From: Orobanche coerulescens
Taxonomy: Eukaryota; Streptophyta; Magnoliopsida; Lamiales; Orobanchaceae
Length of the DNA: 64,000 nt
Direction: 5' to 3'
Assembly: GCA_033398695.1 (NCBI GenBank)
Contig: CM065801.1
Coordinates: forward strand, 1,674,001 to 1,738,000
The position numbers and the translations under genes are program-made. This document shows positions 47,238-59,370 of the stretch, in pieces; position 1 is the first letter of the stretch, and each line of letters begins with the position of its first letter. Under the pieces are notes generated by a model, which ran no database searches, was not told the origin of the DNA, and was given only the letters and a program-made list of their open reading frames with translations.

Positions 47238-47252
47238 TGTGCGGAAGCGTAA
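46659..47252 (+). pseudogene. CACTA transposase (TNP2-like) N-terminal fragment
   Basis: MDKSWIGLRKWDPRVMDGMK opens a transposase-associated domain (PF13963 type): YCPCNKFRC, then CPFDEVWEHLKKNDFWSKYTCWIYHGE, the Cys/His pattern of that domain. The later part (VLDCVLKTMNRSS) is family-like, but the frame runs out at 47252 where LTR sequence has already begun, so the DDE region is absent. I prefer the ATG at 46659 over 46635 because the family begins MD.SW(I/M). Confidence 0.82.
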
Positions 47253-48388
47253 ATTAAATGCGGAAATTAAATGACACGCAGATTTATAGAGGTTTGGCCA
47301 AATGTGCCTACGTCCTCTCTCAATGTATCTTTTTCTATAGGCTCAAGATCAAAACCTCTGCACCTCTCTTCTATCGGTTGAGGGATTACCGTTACAAGCT
47401 CGTCTTCTATCGGTCCGAGTAAAACCGTTTTTCCTTTTCTATTGGATAAGAAATCAACCACTCTAGCTTTCTATTGGTACTAGATAAACCTCACTAAGAT
47501 AGCGATTGTGATTCTAACAATGCCGGATCCTTGATCCTAATAACATCGAATCCAATCGTATCTTTTTTTTTCTCACCCGCGTATGATTCTGTGTATAACA
47601 CTGAATCACTCTAATTTAAGCTCAAGAACAACAACTGTAATGTTTACAATGCTATCTCAAGTGTATATGAATTGCCCAATGTTGTTGTGTGGAATGATAC
47701 CAACTCATTTGGTATTTATAGCCTTCTTCCACAAACTAGCCGTTACTGCCAGTTGTTTATTAGCGTGCACTAGGCTTCTTTCCTTAGCGTGCGCTATCGC
47801 ATCTATTTGCCTTAGCGTACGTTATGGTCTGCATGTTACGTACGTTAACGTCTTCCAGTTTCAGTCCAGTGGCTACTGTCTCTGACTGTTAGCGTGCGCT
47901 AATACTCCTTCTTTAGCATGCGCTAATCTTGCATAATTGCATGCGTCATATATCCATTAATGCTTTTTGACTTGTAGCAGATTCTCCCCAACGGATTGAT
48001 TGACTTGATTCAAACTTTGATATTTAGCGTGCGCTAAATATCATCTCTTGCGTGCGCTAAGCCTACTTCAGTGCATACGTCATTCTGTGTTTGAATCTCT
48101 TCACAACGGTAATATTGGCTCGATAGCGTGCGTTAATCCTTATGTGTAGTGTGCGCTATGCTCATCAGGCGACTTCACTTCAGGTTACTTCGAACTCGTT
48201 TGATCTGCAGCCGGGACCCGTTAGCGTGCGCTAACTTATATTTCTAGCGTGCGCTAGCTTTGTATTTTGTCCAGCTTTTCGCGTCTTCGATTCCTTCGAC
48301 GTTTTGCTTCGCCTTTGTTGTTTTGTTTTGTTTAGCAACTTAATCATCAAAATACTATTTATGAATATGTGGAATAAATATTCCAACA
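47238..48388 (-). mobile_element. LTR of a SIRE/Maximus-like copia element
   Basis: On - it begins TGTTGGAATATTTATTCCAC at 48388, directly after a purine tract AAAAAGGGAGAGAT, and extends to about 47238. The inner end has GAGGACGTAGGCACATTTGG, the typical leader of SIRE LTRs from memory. TAGCGTGCGCTA palindromes recur through 47760-48260. The end near the CACTA fragment is approximate. Confidence 0.75.
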
Positions 48389-48451
48389 ATCTCTCCCTTT
48401 TTGATGATTACAAAACAACTCTTAAATTGGATAAAACCTGCCAAATAAAAT

Positions 48452-48455
<4 letters not shown>

Positions 48456-48490
<35 letters not shown>

Positions 48491-48543
48491 GTATACGTTT
48501 CAAAGCTCGACTTTGATATATATATATATATACAGGGAAGGGT

Positions 48544-48580
<37 letters not shown>

Positions 48581-48590
48581 GTGTGTACGT
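48456..48590. repeat. (TA)n-(TG)n microsatellites, duplicated block
   Basis: (TA)n(TG)n followed by ACGTTTCAAAGCTCGACTTT occurs twice about 100 bp apart, so a block with a compound microsatellite has been tandemly duplicated. Confidence 0.9.
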
Positions 48591-48954
48591 TTCAAAGCTC
48601 GACTTTGATCGTTTCGTTAGTTTCACCCAACTTCTTTCTTTTTCTTGTCATTTTCGACTTCTTCGTTTTTTATTTTTCAACTCCTTCTTTTCTCTCTCTT
48701 TTTGTATGCTTTCTTCTCCTTTTTCGACTTCTTCGATTTTTATTATTTCCTCCTCCTTTTTACTTTTTATTTTTCTCGTCATATCTTTCATGACGTTTTT
48801 ATCCGATTCAACTTCTTCTCCCCCTTTTTGTATTCAGCAAAAAGTGTAAAAAAAATATAACAAATACCAATTTGAATATATAAAGAAAATATGCATGAAT
48901 AAAAAATATGCAATAATAGGGTATAAAACTCCCCTGAAAATAATATCTCCCCCT

Positions 48955-50262
48955 TTGTAAAGTATCAAAAATTAATTTTTGGGAATCCAACCGAAAGTCG
49001 GTTTTTCTTTTGAGACATACACGATGTTTGAGACAATTGTTCCTTTAGGAACCCAATTTTTCTTAACTTTAATCGTCCGTCTTGGGCTTTTACAATTCGA
49101 GATGTGATGCCCGATTTTCAAATATTTTTCCCACCGGGGTATTTTGAAATTTACGGATTCATTTTTAAAACGTGGTTTGAATCTAACCCCTCTTTATTTA
49201 ACGTATATTTTTGAACCGAGAGCATGTTTTCATATTTCTCGTTTTCGAGAGAAAATTTCTTCGTTAAATTTTTTAGCTCGGTTTGAACTTTAACAAGATC
49301 ATTCTTTAAAATATACTCGTTTTCAACGCATTTTGAATGATCGATCTCAACAAAGTTTCCCTTTTCAAGAATTTTGGAAATCTTATTTTCCAATGATTTA
49401 TTTTTAAATTGAAGAGATTTATTTTCTTTTAAAGTATTTTGATAATCGGTATGTAATAACTCGAATGCTTCAAAGAGTTCGTCGTAAGAGTTACTTACTT
49501 GGCTTTCGACGTCGCTATCGTCGAATGAACTCCGGGACATGAGTGCGAGATTATTTTGATTCATGAAATCATCATCAGGATCTTCGCACTCCATGTTGCA
49601 ACTAATACCTCCTTGGGTTTTACCCGATATTCTTAGTAAAGTGGCATGGTTTACCACATAATCGACAAGTGTTGTCGAATTTCTTAGTTTCGCCCTTTCG
49701 GATGTCCTGCTTCCTCCGGTTTAATAAGTGTTGGAACTTATTAATATTCTTGGCATAATATGCCGATTCTTCATCGCTTTCGTCCACCGGAATTTCTTCT
49801 TTCTTTCTCGACATCTTAGACTTCATGGCTATCGATCTCTCCTTCGGTTTCGGTTTGGCATTCGGAGATTTTAGAACAATCTCGTAGTTGATAAGAGAAC
49901 CACCGAGAGCACTAAAATCAAGAGTATTTAAATCATTTGATTCCATTATGGCCATAACCGTACCGTCCCATTCTCGAGGTAGTGATCGGAGAATTTTCTT
50001 TATTTTCTCCCTACTCGAAAGTGGTTTTCCGAAACATGCTAATCCATTTGTGATAACCAAAAATCGGTCAAGCATTATCGTGATGGATTCATCGTCCTTC
50101 ATTTGGAATAATTCGTACTCGTGAAGGAGCATGTTAATTTTCGTCTCTTTGACTTGAGACATCCCTTCGTGTGTTACCTCAAGCATTTTTTAAATTTCTT
50201 TGGCACTATCACACGATGATATCCGGTTGTGTTCTTCCGGATTTAAGGCACAATAAAGGGGG
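48955..50262 (-). pseudogene. SIRE-like copia gag remnant, no pol
   Basis: On -, sequence from 50262 reads LYCALNPEEHNRI, a stop, then MLEVTHEGMSQVKETKINML, KILRSLPREWDGTVMAIMES and a degenerate zinc knuckle CRLCGKPCHF, the UBN2-type gag of SIRE-like elements. A coiled coil follows (49657-49151), then past stops KKNWVPKGTIVSN and a purine-rich AAAGGGGGAGATA. No protease, integrase or reverse transcriptase lies between this and the 3' LTR, so either pol was deleted or this is a gag-only element. The 5' end is cut at 50262 by the inverted repeat. Confidence 0.8.
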
Positions 50263-50274
50263 TGTGCATCCTAA

Positions 50275-52132
50275 ATAAAAAATTCTGAAAATTCTGGAAA
50301 ATTTAAAAAATCTGAAAAAAAATCGAAACTTTTATTTTTTAAAAAAATTATCTGGAATAATAATATTAAAAATTAAATCTTTTATTTAAAATTCAAAAAT
50401 AAAAAATAAAAGTTCTTATTTTTAATATTATTATTTTCAGAATTTTCAGAATTTTATTTTAAATTTTCCAGTTTTTTTTTTATTTTTTACTTTTTATTTT
50501 TGAATTTTAAATAAAATATCTGATTTTTAATATTATTATTCAAGATAATTTTTCTTAAAAAATAAAAGTTTTGATTTTTTTTCGGATTTTTTTTAATTTT
50601 GCGGAATTTTCGAGAATTTTCAGAATTATTTTTTATTTTTTTTCAGATTTTTTAGATTTTCCGGATTTTTTCAGATTTTTTCAGATTTTTTAGATTTTCC
50701 AGAATTCCGTATTGGAATATATACAAATTCATAAATAAAAAATTACCGAATTGGAAAAATAAAAAAAATTATTTAGGTGTGAAATTTATTTTTTAATATA
50801 AAAAATAATAGGTTAAATACGTAATTTCAATTCTAAAGTACGACTCTAACAAAATACTTGTACTAGATTTACAATAAACATATGGCTAAATTTTTTATAC
50901 CCCCTTGAGTAACTTTTGACCAAATTTTTGGATCATTCCTCTCCTTTCTTAAATGGTGCTTTTTGACTTTATTTGTGTAGACATTTTTTTCTTATTCTTT
51001 TTCTTGATCAAGTTTTATAAATTTATATTATATAGGAGTTATATTATATGTTAATAGAATCTGTTCACTTCGTTGTTTAAAAAAATTTTGACTGTAATGT
51101 GGGGTTTAAGAAATTAAAATATCAAATCATGTATAAAAGATTTTTATTTGTTGCACCAAGACAATATCAGTTTTGACCAAATTATTTTATATTTAAAAAA
51201 GTGCATTTATTTTTCAAAACTATAAGTTACTAAATTGCTAAATTGCTATAAGTTTGAGTTACTAAACTATAAGTGAAGGCAATATGGCAATATTTTTCCA
51301 AGTTTCAATTGCTACTGTATTTATTTGTCATATACAAATGGTCTTAAAAGATTTTGAGTGGCAAGTTTTTTACACTAGTTATTTATTTGGATGGAAAAGA
51401 TGTAGTAGAGTAAAGTAAATATTTAATAGGGTAGTTCTGCGGTCCACCAAGAATTTACTTGTTGAATATACATCAAGTTAAAATGTACTTAATTCTCAGA
51501 TTAATTGTATATCTAATGAAATCAGTTGTACTAAATCTTAGCCATATGTTTATTGTAAATCTAGTACAAGTATTTTGTTAGAGTCGTACTTTAGAATTGA
51601 AATTACGTATTTAATCTATTATTTTTTATATTAAAAAATAAATTTCACACCTAAATAATTTTTTTTATTTTTCCAATTCGGTAATTTTTTATTTATGAAT
51701 TTGTATATATTCCAATACGGAATTCTAGAAAATCTAAAAAATCTGAAAAAATCCGGAAAATCTAAAAAATCTGAAAAAAATAAAAAAAAATTCTGAAAAT
51801 TCTCGAAAATTCCGCAAAATTAAAAAAATCCGAAAAAAATCAAAACTTTTATTTTTTAAGAAAAATTATCCTGAATAATAATATTAAAAATCAGATATTT
51901 TATTTAAAATTCAAAAATAAAAAGTAAAAAATAAAAAAAACTGGAAATTTTAAAATAAAATTCTGAAAATAATAATATTAAAAATAAGAACTTTTATTTT
52001 TTATTTTTGAATTTTAAATAAAAGATTTAATTTTTAATATTATTATTCCAGATAATTTTTTTAAAAAATAAAAGTTTCGATTTTTTTTTAGATATTTTAA
52101 ATTTTCCAGAATTTTCAGAATTTTTTATTTTT
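50275..52132. repeat. Giant inverted repeat, about 630-bp arms
   Basis: Left arm about 50275-50905 is found inverted at about 51530-52132 with few differences (for example CGAAACTTTTATTTTTTAAA and its complement; ACGTAATTTCAATTCTAAAG and its complement). The loop is about 620 bp. Sequence is extremely AT-rich with TTTCCAGAATTTTCAG-type words. Confidence 0.88.
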
Positions 52133-52920
52133 TACTTTTTATTTTCGAATTTTAAATAAAAAATTCTCATTTTTAATGGTATTCCATATATTTTTTTAAA
52201 AAATAAAAGTTCCCATTTTTTTTTTCAGATTTTTCAAATTTTGCAAAATTTTCCACATTTTTTTTATTTATTTTCAGTTTTTTTAAATTTTTCGGAATTT
52301 TCAGATTTTTTTTTATTTTTTATCTTTTTGACGGAAATTCTTAACGCTATCCACAATATTTGTGTGATTTCAAAATTTTTGAAAGCTTTTGGTGTAAAAA
52401 AAAATTATCCAAAAATATATATATATATAAAAATATAATGCACTACCATTATAATATATGTGGTTAAGATATAGTACAATTATTTATGATAAAAATTTAC
52501 TATTAATCCAAAGGTTATAATTAAGTACACCTTAAGGTAGTGTATGTTAACCAAATACAAGGAATGGTGAACCCTAGAATTCCCCATCTTTAGTATTATA
52601 GAAAAATAATTTAGTAAACTGATATTGACTTTTGTGCAACAGATAAAAACCTTTTATACATGATTTGATATTTTAATTTCTTAAACTCCACATTACAGCC
52701 AAAATTTTTTTAAACAACGAACTGAACAGATTCTATTAACATATAATAAGATAACTCCCATATAATATAAATTTATAAAACTTGATCAAGAAAAAGAATA
52801 AGAAAAAAATGTCTACACAAGTAAAGTCAAAAAGCATGATCTAAGAAAGGAGAAGCATGTCCAAAAAATTGGTCAAAAGTTACTCAAGTGGGGTGTCCAT
52901 CCTAAGTTGATGGGTATAAA
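50906..52920. repeat. Second, offset inverted repeat pair overlapping the first
   Basis: 50906-51175 (CCTTGAGTAACTTTTGACCAA..) recurs inverted at about 52625-52890, a pair centred near 51900 while the first is centred near 51200. Thus the loop of the first palindrome is itself repeated in reverse outside it. TGTGCATCCTAAAT words occur at 50267 and 53024 with a TGTCCATCCTAAG relative at 52900, near the presumed limits. Confidence 0.75.
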
Positions 52921-53161
52921 CCCACAACCAAATCAATATATAGATATTTACTTAGAATCCAATGTATAATTCCAAAGTTTGACATTAAGATAAATTTTTT
53001 TTTAACATCATTGTCAAAGGGGGTGTGCATCCTAAATTAATGGGGTATAAACCCACAAAGCCTAAATTTAAGATGAAGCCCATATAAAACTAAGATTATC
53101 GACACTAACTGCTAATATATTACACTGAAGCTGACTTGATTAATGTTTGAGGCTTCGATTA

Positions 53162-55780
53162 TGGTGCTTTTGGTATGCAGACAAAATAAGACAGGACAGA
53201 ACAGGACGTGACGGAACGGGACGGGACGGGACAGGTGTCCAGCGTTTGATAAGACATGAAATGACAGGACAGAACATGACAGAACCTGTTAAAATGACCA
53301 ATTTACCCCTGATGAACTGTTTAGTATTTTTTTATTAAATAAATAATGTAAATGAATAATAACAAATAATATATAATAATATAAAACCATCTAACATAAA
53401 AATTGATAACAATATTTTAAAAGTGATCAAATACATTACAATAACAACGTTTTAAATATGAAATAATATACTACAATCTACTTGACATCCATGATTCAAA
53501 CATTTCTTGGGCTATGTCATCTCTCCACTGAGTCCACTCATTACTTGATTCAACAACATCAATAGATTCCACATCATCATTGGATTCCAACGTCTCTTCC
53601 CCGATAGGCATATCTTCTAATGTGAGTATCGTGTTTTCCTCCGGATCAAGAGCCATGTACATCCTAATAAAATTATGTAGCAAAGCACATGCTAATACCA
53701 TTCGTCCTTGAAGTTTTATTGGATAGAAAGAAGGGCTTCGTAGTATGGCCCAACGTTTCTTCAAGATACCAAAACACCTTTCTATGATATTCCTAGCTTG
53801 TGAGTGCTTCATGTTGAAGTATTCTTCCTTATTCGTAGGTGTATGACCAATGTGTTCCCACTCTCGTAAGTGATACCTAGTACCTCTATATGGGGCCAAA
53901 AATCCATTGCCATTGACATATCCTGCATCAGCCAAGTAGTAATTACCGAATGGGACCTTGAAACCATTATTCCTTGTAACTGCATCTCGTAATACTCTAG
54001 AATCGGTGGCTGAACCTTCCCAACCGGATAAAACATAGACAAATTTCATGTCTCGATTGCATGCACCTAATACATTAATCGCAATGTTTCTCTTCCTTGT
54101 TCGATATCTTGGTTTATCCGACTCAGGTACGGTCACTTCAATGTATGTTCCGTCTATTGCTCCTAAACAACCCTATGAACAAAATAATTTCGTTTTAACT
54201 AAATGGTTTTAACTATATACAACGAATAATAAGAAAGATTAACAATGATTACCTTAAATGGTTTCCATCGTCTGTCAGTGCAATCATCCTCTACTGGAGT
54301 TGGTTTAATAAACAAGTGATCTTGCAACCGTAATAATGCACTTAAAACTCGATGAACATACCTACTAATTGTTTCTCCCGACCTATAAAATCTAACTTGA
54401 AGACATCTATTTTTGGTGTGATGTGCTAGTATGTTTAGAAATGTAGCAACTTGCTCTTCAATTGTTACGTTACCATAATAGGCCGCCACGAGTTTTTAGC
54501 AACTCACACAGAATAGCAAATGCATTCCTATCCATTCGCAACTCATTCACGCAAATAATGTCACTTTCATATGTGATGCATTGGATTTCTATCGATCTAA
54601 TTTGATATCTAGTAAAGGTCATTTGTCTTAAAACTCTCCTTTGTGTATGCCTTTCTTCACGTTCAGTTAACCATTTCGCAAAATTGACCAAAATAATGAG
54701 CAAATCAATGTAAGCCTTGATAACCTTAATAACTATAATTAGATGGTTTTGGTCCATGTCTACAAAAAAAAAAATAACAATCAAACGTATAAGCAAAATA
54801 TATAATCTAAGGAAACAACAAACAGCAGCAAACAGCAAACAGCAAAATTGCAGCAAAACACATCAACAACTAAACACATATTCCGCTTTGCAGCAAAGAA
54901 AACATGTAAAGAAAACAACAAAATTGCAGCAGAGTATTTGTCCCTATAACAATTATTGGGGCAATTATTCCTTTCACATGCAAACTTGTATGCTACAGGT
55001 ATCAAAACTTGGGGCAAAATAATTAGCTACAGGTATCAAAATTGTAAGCAGAGTATTCCACTTTGCTTTGTTACAGCAAACTTGCATCATCAACAACATC
55101 AACACGTAAAGAAAACATGTATCATCAACAGGTAAAGAAAACATGTATCATCAACAAAATTGTAGCAAACTTGCATCATCAACAACATCAACATCAAAAT
55201 TACAGCAAAATTGATTTTGCAACAACATCAACAACAATTTTAGCAATCGATTTTGCAGCAAAACACGTAAAGAAATCGATTTGAAATCAACAAACAGAAA
55301 TCGAGAGAAACAGAAATCGATTTTGAAATCGACAAACAGAAATCGAGAGAAGGAAATCGATTTTAGCATTCCGATTTTGAGATAGAGAGCGAGCTTCAAT
55401 TTCTGTTTAGAGATCGATTTTGAGAGAGAGAGAGAGAGCTTCGATTTCTGTTTAGCCGATCGATTGCTAAACCTGTTTAGCCGATCGATTTTAGCATAGC
55501 GGTGCAGAGAGAGAGAACTAACTTCGTTTCAGGTAGATAGAGAGAGCTTCGTTTCAGGTAGCGGCGAGAGAGAGAACGAGAATAGGATTAGGTTAGAGAA
55601 GAGGGTATTGTGGTCCAAAATCGCGTGTTCTACCTAGTTCCATGGGGTAGCCATGGAACAAGCGTGTTCCACTGAAGTTCCATCTAGTTCTAGCGTGTCC
55701 CACGTTGAGATGTGCCAAATATGGGACACGTGTGTCCCGTTCTATCCTATCCCACGTTGTACCGCGTACCAAACGCACAC
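53162..55780 (-). mobile_element. PIF/Harbinger DNA transposon, complete ends
   Basis: TTA duplicated at 53159-53161 and 55781-55783. TIRs TGGTGCTTTTGGTATGC and inverted GTGTGCGTTTGGTACGC match at 13 of 17 positions. GGGACGGGACAGG words lie next to the left end and GTTCCA words next to the right. 2619 bp with one transposase gene on -; the second (Myb-like) gene usual in autonomous relatives was not recognised. Confidence 0.93.
53471..54757 (-). pseudogene. Harbinger transposase (DDE_4), one frameshift
   Basis: Starts MDQNHLII at 54757. N-terminal domain (ITYESDIICVNELRMDRNAF, LCELLKTRGG) is separated by a one-base frame change near 54478 from VTIEEQVATFLNILAHH. An 80-bp intron (54252-54173) joins KPFK to GCLGAIDGTYIEV, first catalytic Asp. 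The rest is open to 53471: YVLSGWEGSATDSRVLRDA, YYLADAGY (second Asp), SQARNIIERCFGILKKRWAI (catalytic Glu) and LLHNFIRM. All three acidic residues are present, so only the one frame change appears to disable it. Confidence 0.9.
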
Positions 55781-55789
55781 TTAAGGAAG

Positions 55790-56390
55790 GGAGATTGAGA
55801 TAGTTTGGCCATGTCCGCAGGAGGCAGACTTCTGCTCCGGTGAGGAGGATCGAGAGTTTATTAGTTGCCGGAGAGAGGAGGAGAGGCAAACCGAGGAGGA
55901 CGTGGGATGAGCAGCTGAGATTAGATTTGAAGGCCTTAAACCTTTCCGAGACCATGACTGTTGATAGGTGATCTTGGAGGCGCCAGATCAGAGTTGTGGA
56001 TTCTTTTGTAGGGAGCGGTGCTGTAGTTGAGAGCGTCAGGGTTGGGTTGTCTCGGTTAGCTTTGACTTAGAGCATTACACTTTTTACTTTTACTGTATAT
56101 TTGATCCTATTGCTTTGTGAGGAGGTGTCATGTGATCAACCTCTGCTTCAGTTAGAGCGACGTTCATCGAGTGCGATTGACAAAGTCCTCCTAGGTAAGT
56201 CTCATGAATTAAACCATGGGTTCGGGTATGGTCGTGAGAACTTTTTGTATCATATCTTCTTTGTATATCCACTCTATCTTTCTTTGTCTTGCACTTAGTG
56301 GTCTTCACTAAGCAGTCTCACTCTAGTAAAAGTAGAGGCGTGGCCTGCGTCATCTTACCCTCAGGGCCTCTTTCTGAGTGGGATATACTG
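55790..56390 (+). pseudogene. RTE-type LINE, 3' end remnant
   Basis: The C-terminal tail of an RTE reverse transcriptase is readable: FGHVRRRQTSAPVRRIES, GKPRRTWDEQLRLDLKALNL, and SWRRQIRVVDSFV, with in-frame stops before FGHV and after TVDR. A 3' untranslated part follows to about 56390 (LTR-less, ending GGCCTCTTTCTGAGTGGG). 5'-truncated like most LINE copies. Confidence 0.82.
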
Positions 56391-56700
56391 GGTATGTTTG
56401 GTTTGGTTTTGGTTTGGCTTCAATTAACAACTTTGGCTTAAGAACTAGATTTCATCCTCTTTCACAAAAATCGTAGATATTTGAAATGTCTTTCCACGAG
56501 ACGATACATTGATTCAGTAAATCTGGATATCCGTAGAGTGAATGTGCTCATTATACGAACATGTGATCATTCTACACCGAAATTGCAACTTTCAATCGAA
56601 TTTGCTCGTTTCTTATCTTAATTTTCTGCATCATGAAATTCATGTAAAATGATATTTTCCGGAACATAACCAAACCAAACCAAACCAAACCAAACATATA
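56391..56700. mobile_element. Dispersed repeat copy C with GGTTTGG inverted ends
   Basis: Bounded by GTTTGGTTTGGTTTTGGTTT at left and CCAAACCAAACCAAACCAAA at right; the interior is a diverged relative of 43500-43635 and 45525-45800 (CTTAAGAACTAGATTTCATCC; CATTATACGAACATGTGATC). Confidence 0.72.
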
Positions 56701-56985
56701 TTATCATGAACTGAACAGAACTGAACTGAACTGAATGGATCTGAACTGAACTGAACTGAAATATATATTAAGGGTAAATAATAATAATAATAATGGTAAA
56801 TAATAATAATATTAGTAATTAACAACAACGACAATAGTAATATTATTAGTAATAATAACAATAATAATAATTAAGATTAATAATAATAATAATAATAATA
56901 ATAAGAATCGAAATGAATGAATGAACCGAATTAGGCCCAATCGAATGAATGAATCGAATCAAAATAAGTGTAAAAAAACAAGGCC
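56701..56985. mobile_element. Second member of the 27936-28353 MITE family, different microsatellite
   Basis: The core ATATATTAAGGGTAAATAAT through TAAGATTAATAATAATAA matches 28085-28230 closely. Where the first copy has (GAATC)n this one has (CTGAA)n. The right end AAAACAAGGCC resembles the AGAACAGGGCC end there; the left end was not resolved. Confidence 0.78.
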
Positions 56986-57360
56986 TTAGTCGCTAAAACT
57001 GAGCTGAGCTTGTTTTAGGAAAAATTCAAATCAAAATCAACTCATCCTGATCCTAATAATAGGCTTGCATGTTCGAATCGGGCCAAACTAAATCGATACA
57101 AATTTTTAGGCCAAGCCAGGACGGGATGGCCCGGCCCAGCCTTCTGACTTGCTCTACTTCGAGCCGAAATTCTATAGTTTCAATGTTATCGATGTGCATG
57201 AATAATAACAATAATAATATAAGAAACTATGAGGTCTGGCGCACAATTGATAGTGGCCAACACATGATTCCTTATAATGTTATCTTTATAAAACATATAT
57301 GTCTTTACTAAAAATTTAATCTTAGTGGTGAACTTGCTTTATATATATATATATATATAT

Positions 57361-57625
57361 AGTGGCGCGTTCTATGCAGTATCAATATTAGATGCGATCT
57401 TTCTGATCTTAATTTATGCATGAGTTTTGTCTTAATTATCTTGGAATATATGCGTTTCGTGCGTCAAAATATCGATGCGTTAAAATATTAGATTATATCG
57501 TCAAATTTTTGTGAGAATTAATGCATTGAAATTTTGATGCGAAATCATATATTTCATGCATAATTAGTATAAAGCTCGTGCGTAAATTAAGATCAGAAAA
57601 TCGCATCTAATATTAGATCGTAAAC

Positions 57626-57630
<5 letters not shown>
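57361..57630. mobile_element. TA-microsatellite-flanked element, copy 2
   Basis: Lies between two (TA)n tracts (57341-57360 and 57631-57658). Begins AGTGGCGCGTTCTATGCAG and contains TCAAAATATCGATGCGTTAA and AATTTTGATGCGAAATCATA, the same ATTTTGATGC core as the other copies. Confidence 0.6.
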
Positions 57631-57658
<28 letters not shown>

Positions 57659-57662
<4 letters not shown>

Positions 57663-58262
57663 CTACGCCCGAGGAATATATATAGAATAAAACGTAATAT
57701 ATAATATATTAGCGAATGAATTGATCGAAATACTTATATCATTTACTTATTTTTATATATATATTCACCATATATCCATAATGCATAATAAATCCGGATG
57801 CATCATATAAATTGCCGGTGATCCATGTTGAAATTCGCTATGGTTCTGTCTTAATTACATATTAAAATGCAAGTAGAAATGAAAAACAGGACAAAAATTA
57901 CAACTGAGTTGTTGTTGTTATTATTATTATGATTATTATTATTATTATTATAATTATTATTATTATTATTATTATTATTATAAAAAAAAAGAACTTAATT
58001 ATCTTTTTTAAATGACTAGACGATTAGGTCCTTAGCAGTTCTTTTAGATACGATATGAGACACATGATAGGTCAATTATTTGAAAATATTATTTTTGACA
58101 TACTTTATATTATGGTGTTACCAATATGATCATCATAAGACTGATATTATATTATATGATAAAAGCTTTTCGCCATGACAACAGATATGATCAATTTTGT
58201 GATATGGTTGAATCTTTAATGTTATATAAGCTAGGAATAATAAAATTAGGGATCTACCGCCA
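57659..58262. other. AT-rich intergenic sequence
   Basis: Contains an (ATT)n stretch near 57910-57985. No gene recognised. Confidence 0.5.
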
Positions 58263-59062
58263 CGTCATGAAAATTTAGTCTCACGTTAGATCAGTACTAA
58301 AATTACATATTTTTTCATATTTGTCGATTCTAATCCGTACAGTTCAACCCTAACAAGAAGAATATACAAACTGAAATCGATAAATATGAACAAATGTGTA
58401 GTATAATTAAGATGTATTTTCTTATCATCATGTCAGGAAAACTTGGTCTTATATTAGATCGGTACTAAAATTGCATATTTTTTCATATTTGTTGATTTTA
58501 ATCTGCACAGTTCAACCCTAACAAGAAGAATATACAAATTGAGATCGATAAATACAAAAAAACATAAAATTTTAGTACCGACCTAACGTCATGCCAAATT
58601 TTCCTGTTCTGATGGTAGAAAGCCCATAAAACCATATATATCATCGTTGGACGACATATTTCTACGACCAGGTCATGAAAACTTGGTCTGACGTTAGATC
58701 AGTACTAAAATTACATATTTTTTCATATTTGTCGATTCTAATCCGTACAGTTCAACCCTAAAATATACAAACTAGAATCGACAAATATGAACAAATATGT
58801 AGTATAATTAAGATGTATTTTCTTATCATCATGTCAGGAAAACTTTGTCTTATATTAGGCCGATACTAAAATTACATATTTTTTTCATATTTGTATATTT
58901 TAATCTGCAAAGTGCAACCCTAACAAGAAGAATATTCAAATTGAAATCAATAAATATAAAAAAAAATATAAAATTTTAGTATCGGCCTAACGTCATGCCA
59001 AATTTTTCTGTCCTGACGGTAGAAAACCCATAAAACCATATATATCATCGCTGGACGACATA
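58263..59062. repeat. About 411-bp tandem duplication with internal repeats
   Basis: GTCATGAAAA(A/C)TT(T/G)AGTCT-like sequence at 58265 recurs at 58676. Inside each copy AGTTCAACCCTAACAAG and TACTAAAATT(A/G)CATATTTT appear twice, giving four related blocks of 170-240 bp. The two halves differ by scattered substitutions and a few indels. Confidence 0.85.
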
Positions 59063-59331
59063 TATCGCTTTGTATTCCATCCAAAGAACAATTGCCATCA
59101 CTTACTATATAATTACTATATATATAATAGGGCGTCATGAAATTTTAATAAAAACCAACAAAATGGAAATTACACATAGCTAGAAGAACAAATGAAATCT
59201 CCACAAAATCCAATATTTGTGAATCAAACAAATCACTTTTTTCCTGTACGCCACTGGTAAAAAGTTACAGGAAAAAATAAATACTAACATTACAATAAAT
59301 GGTAAATAATTAATAATGGTTAAACGACTCG

Positions 59332-59369
<38 letters not shown>
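59063..59369. other. Sequence 3' of the UPB1-like gene
   Basis: AT-rich with an (AAT)n tract at about 59338-59370. Probably the 3' UTR and flank of the gene on -. Confidence 0.45.

Positions 59370-59370
<1 letters not shown>

Noticed and set aside
48473..48849. Hydrophobic open frames rich in Phe/Leu/Ser
   Set aside because: Pyrimidine-rich sequence beside TA/TG microsatellites; no family features.
54717..55399. Gln/Asn/Thr-rich frames on both strands
   Set aside because: Caused by repeated CAACA / AGCAAA words in the non-coding part of the Harbinger element.
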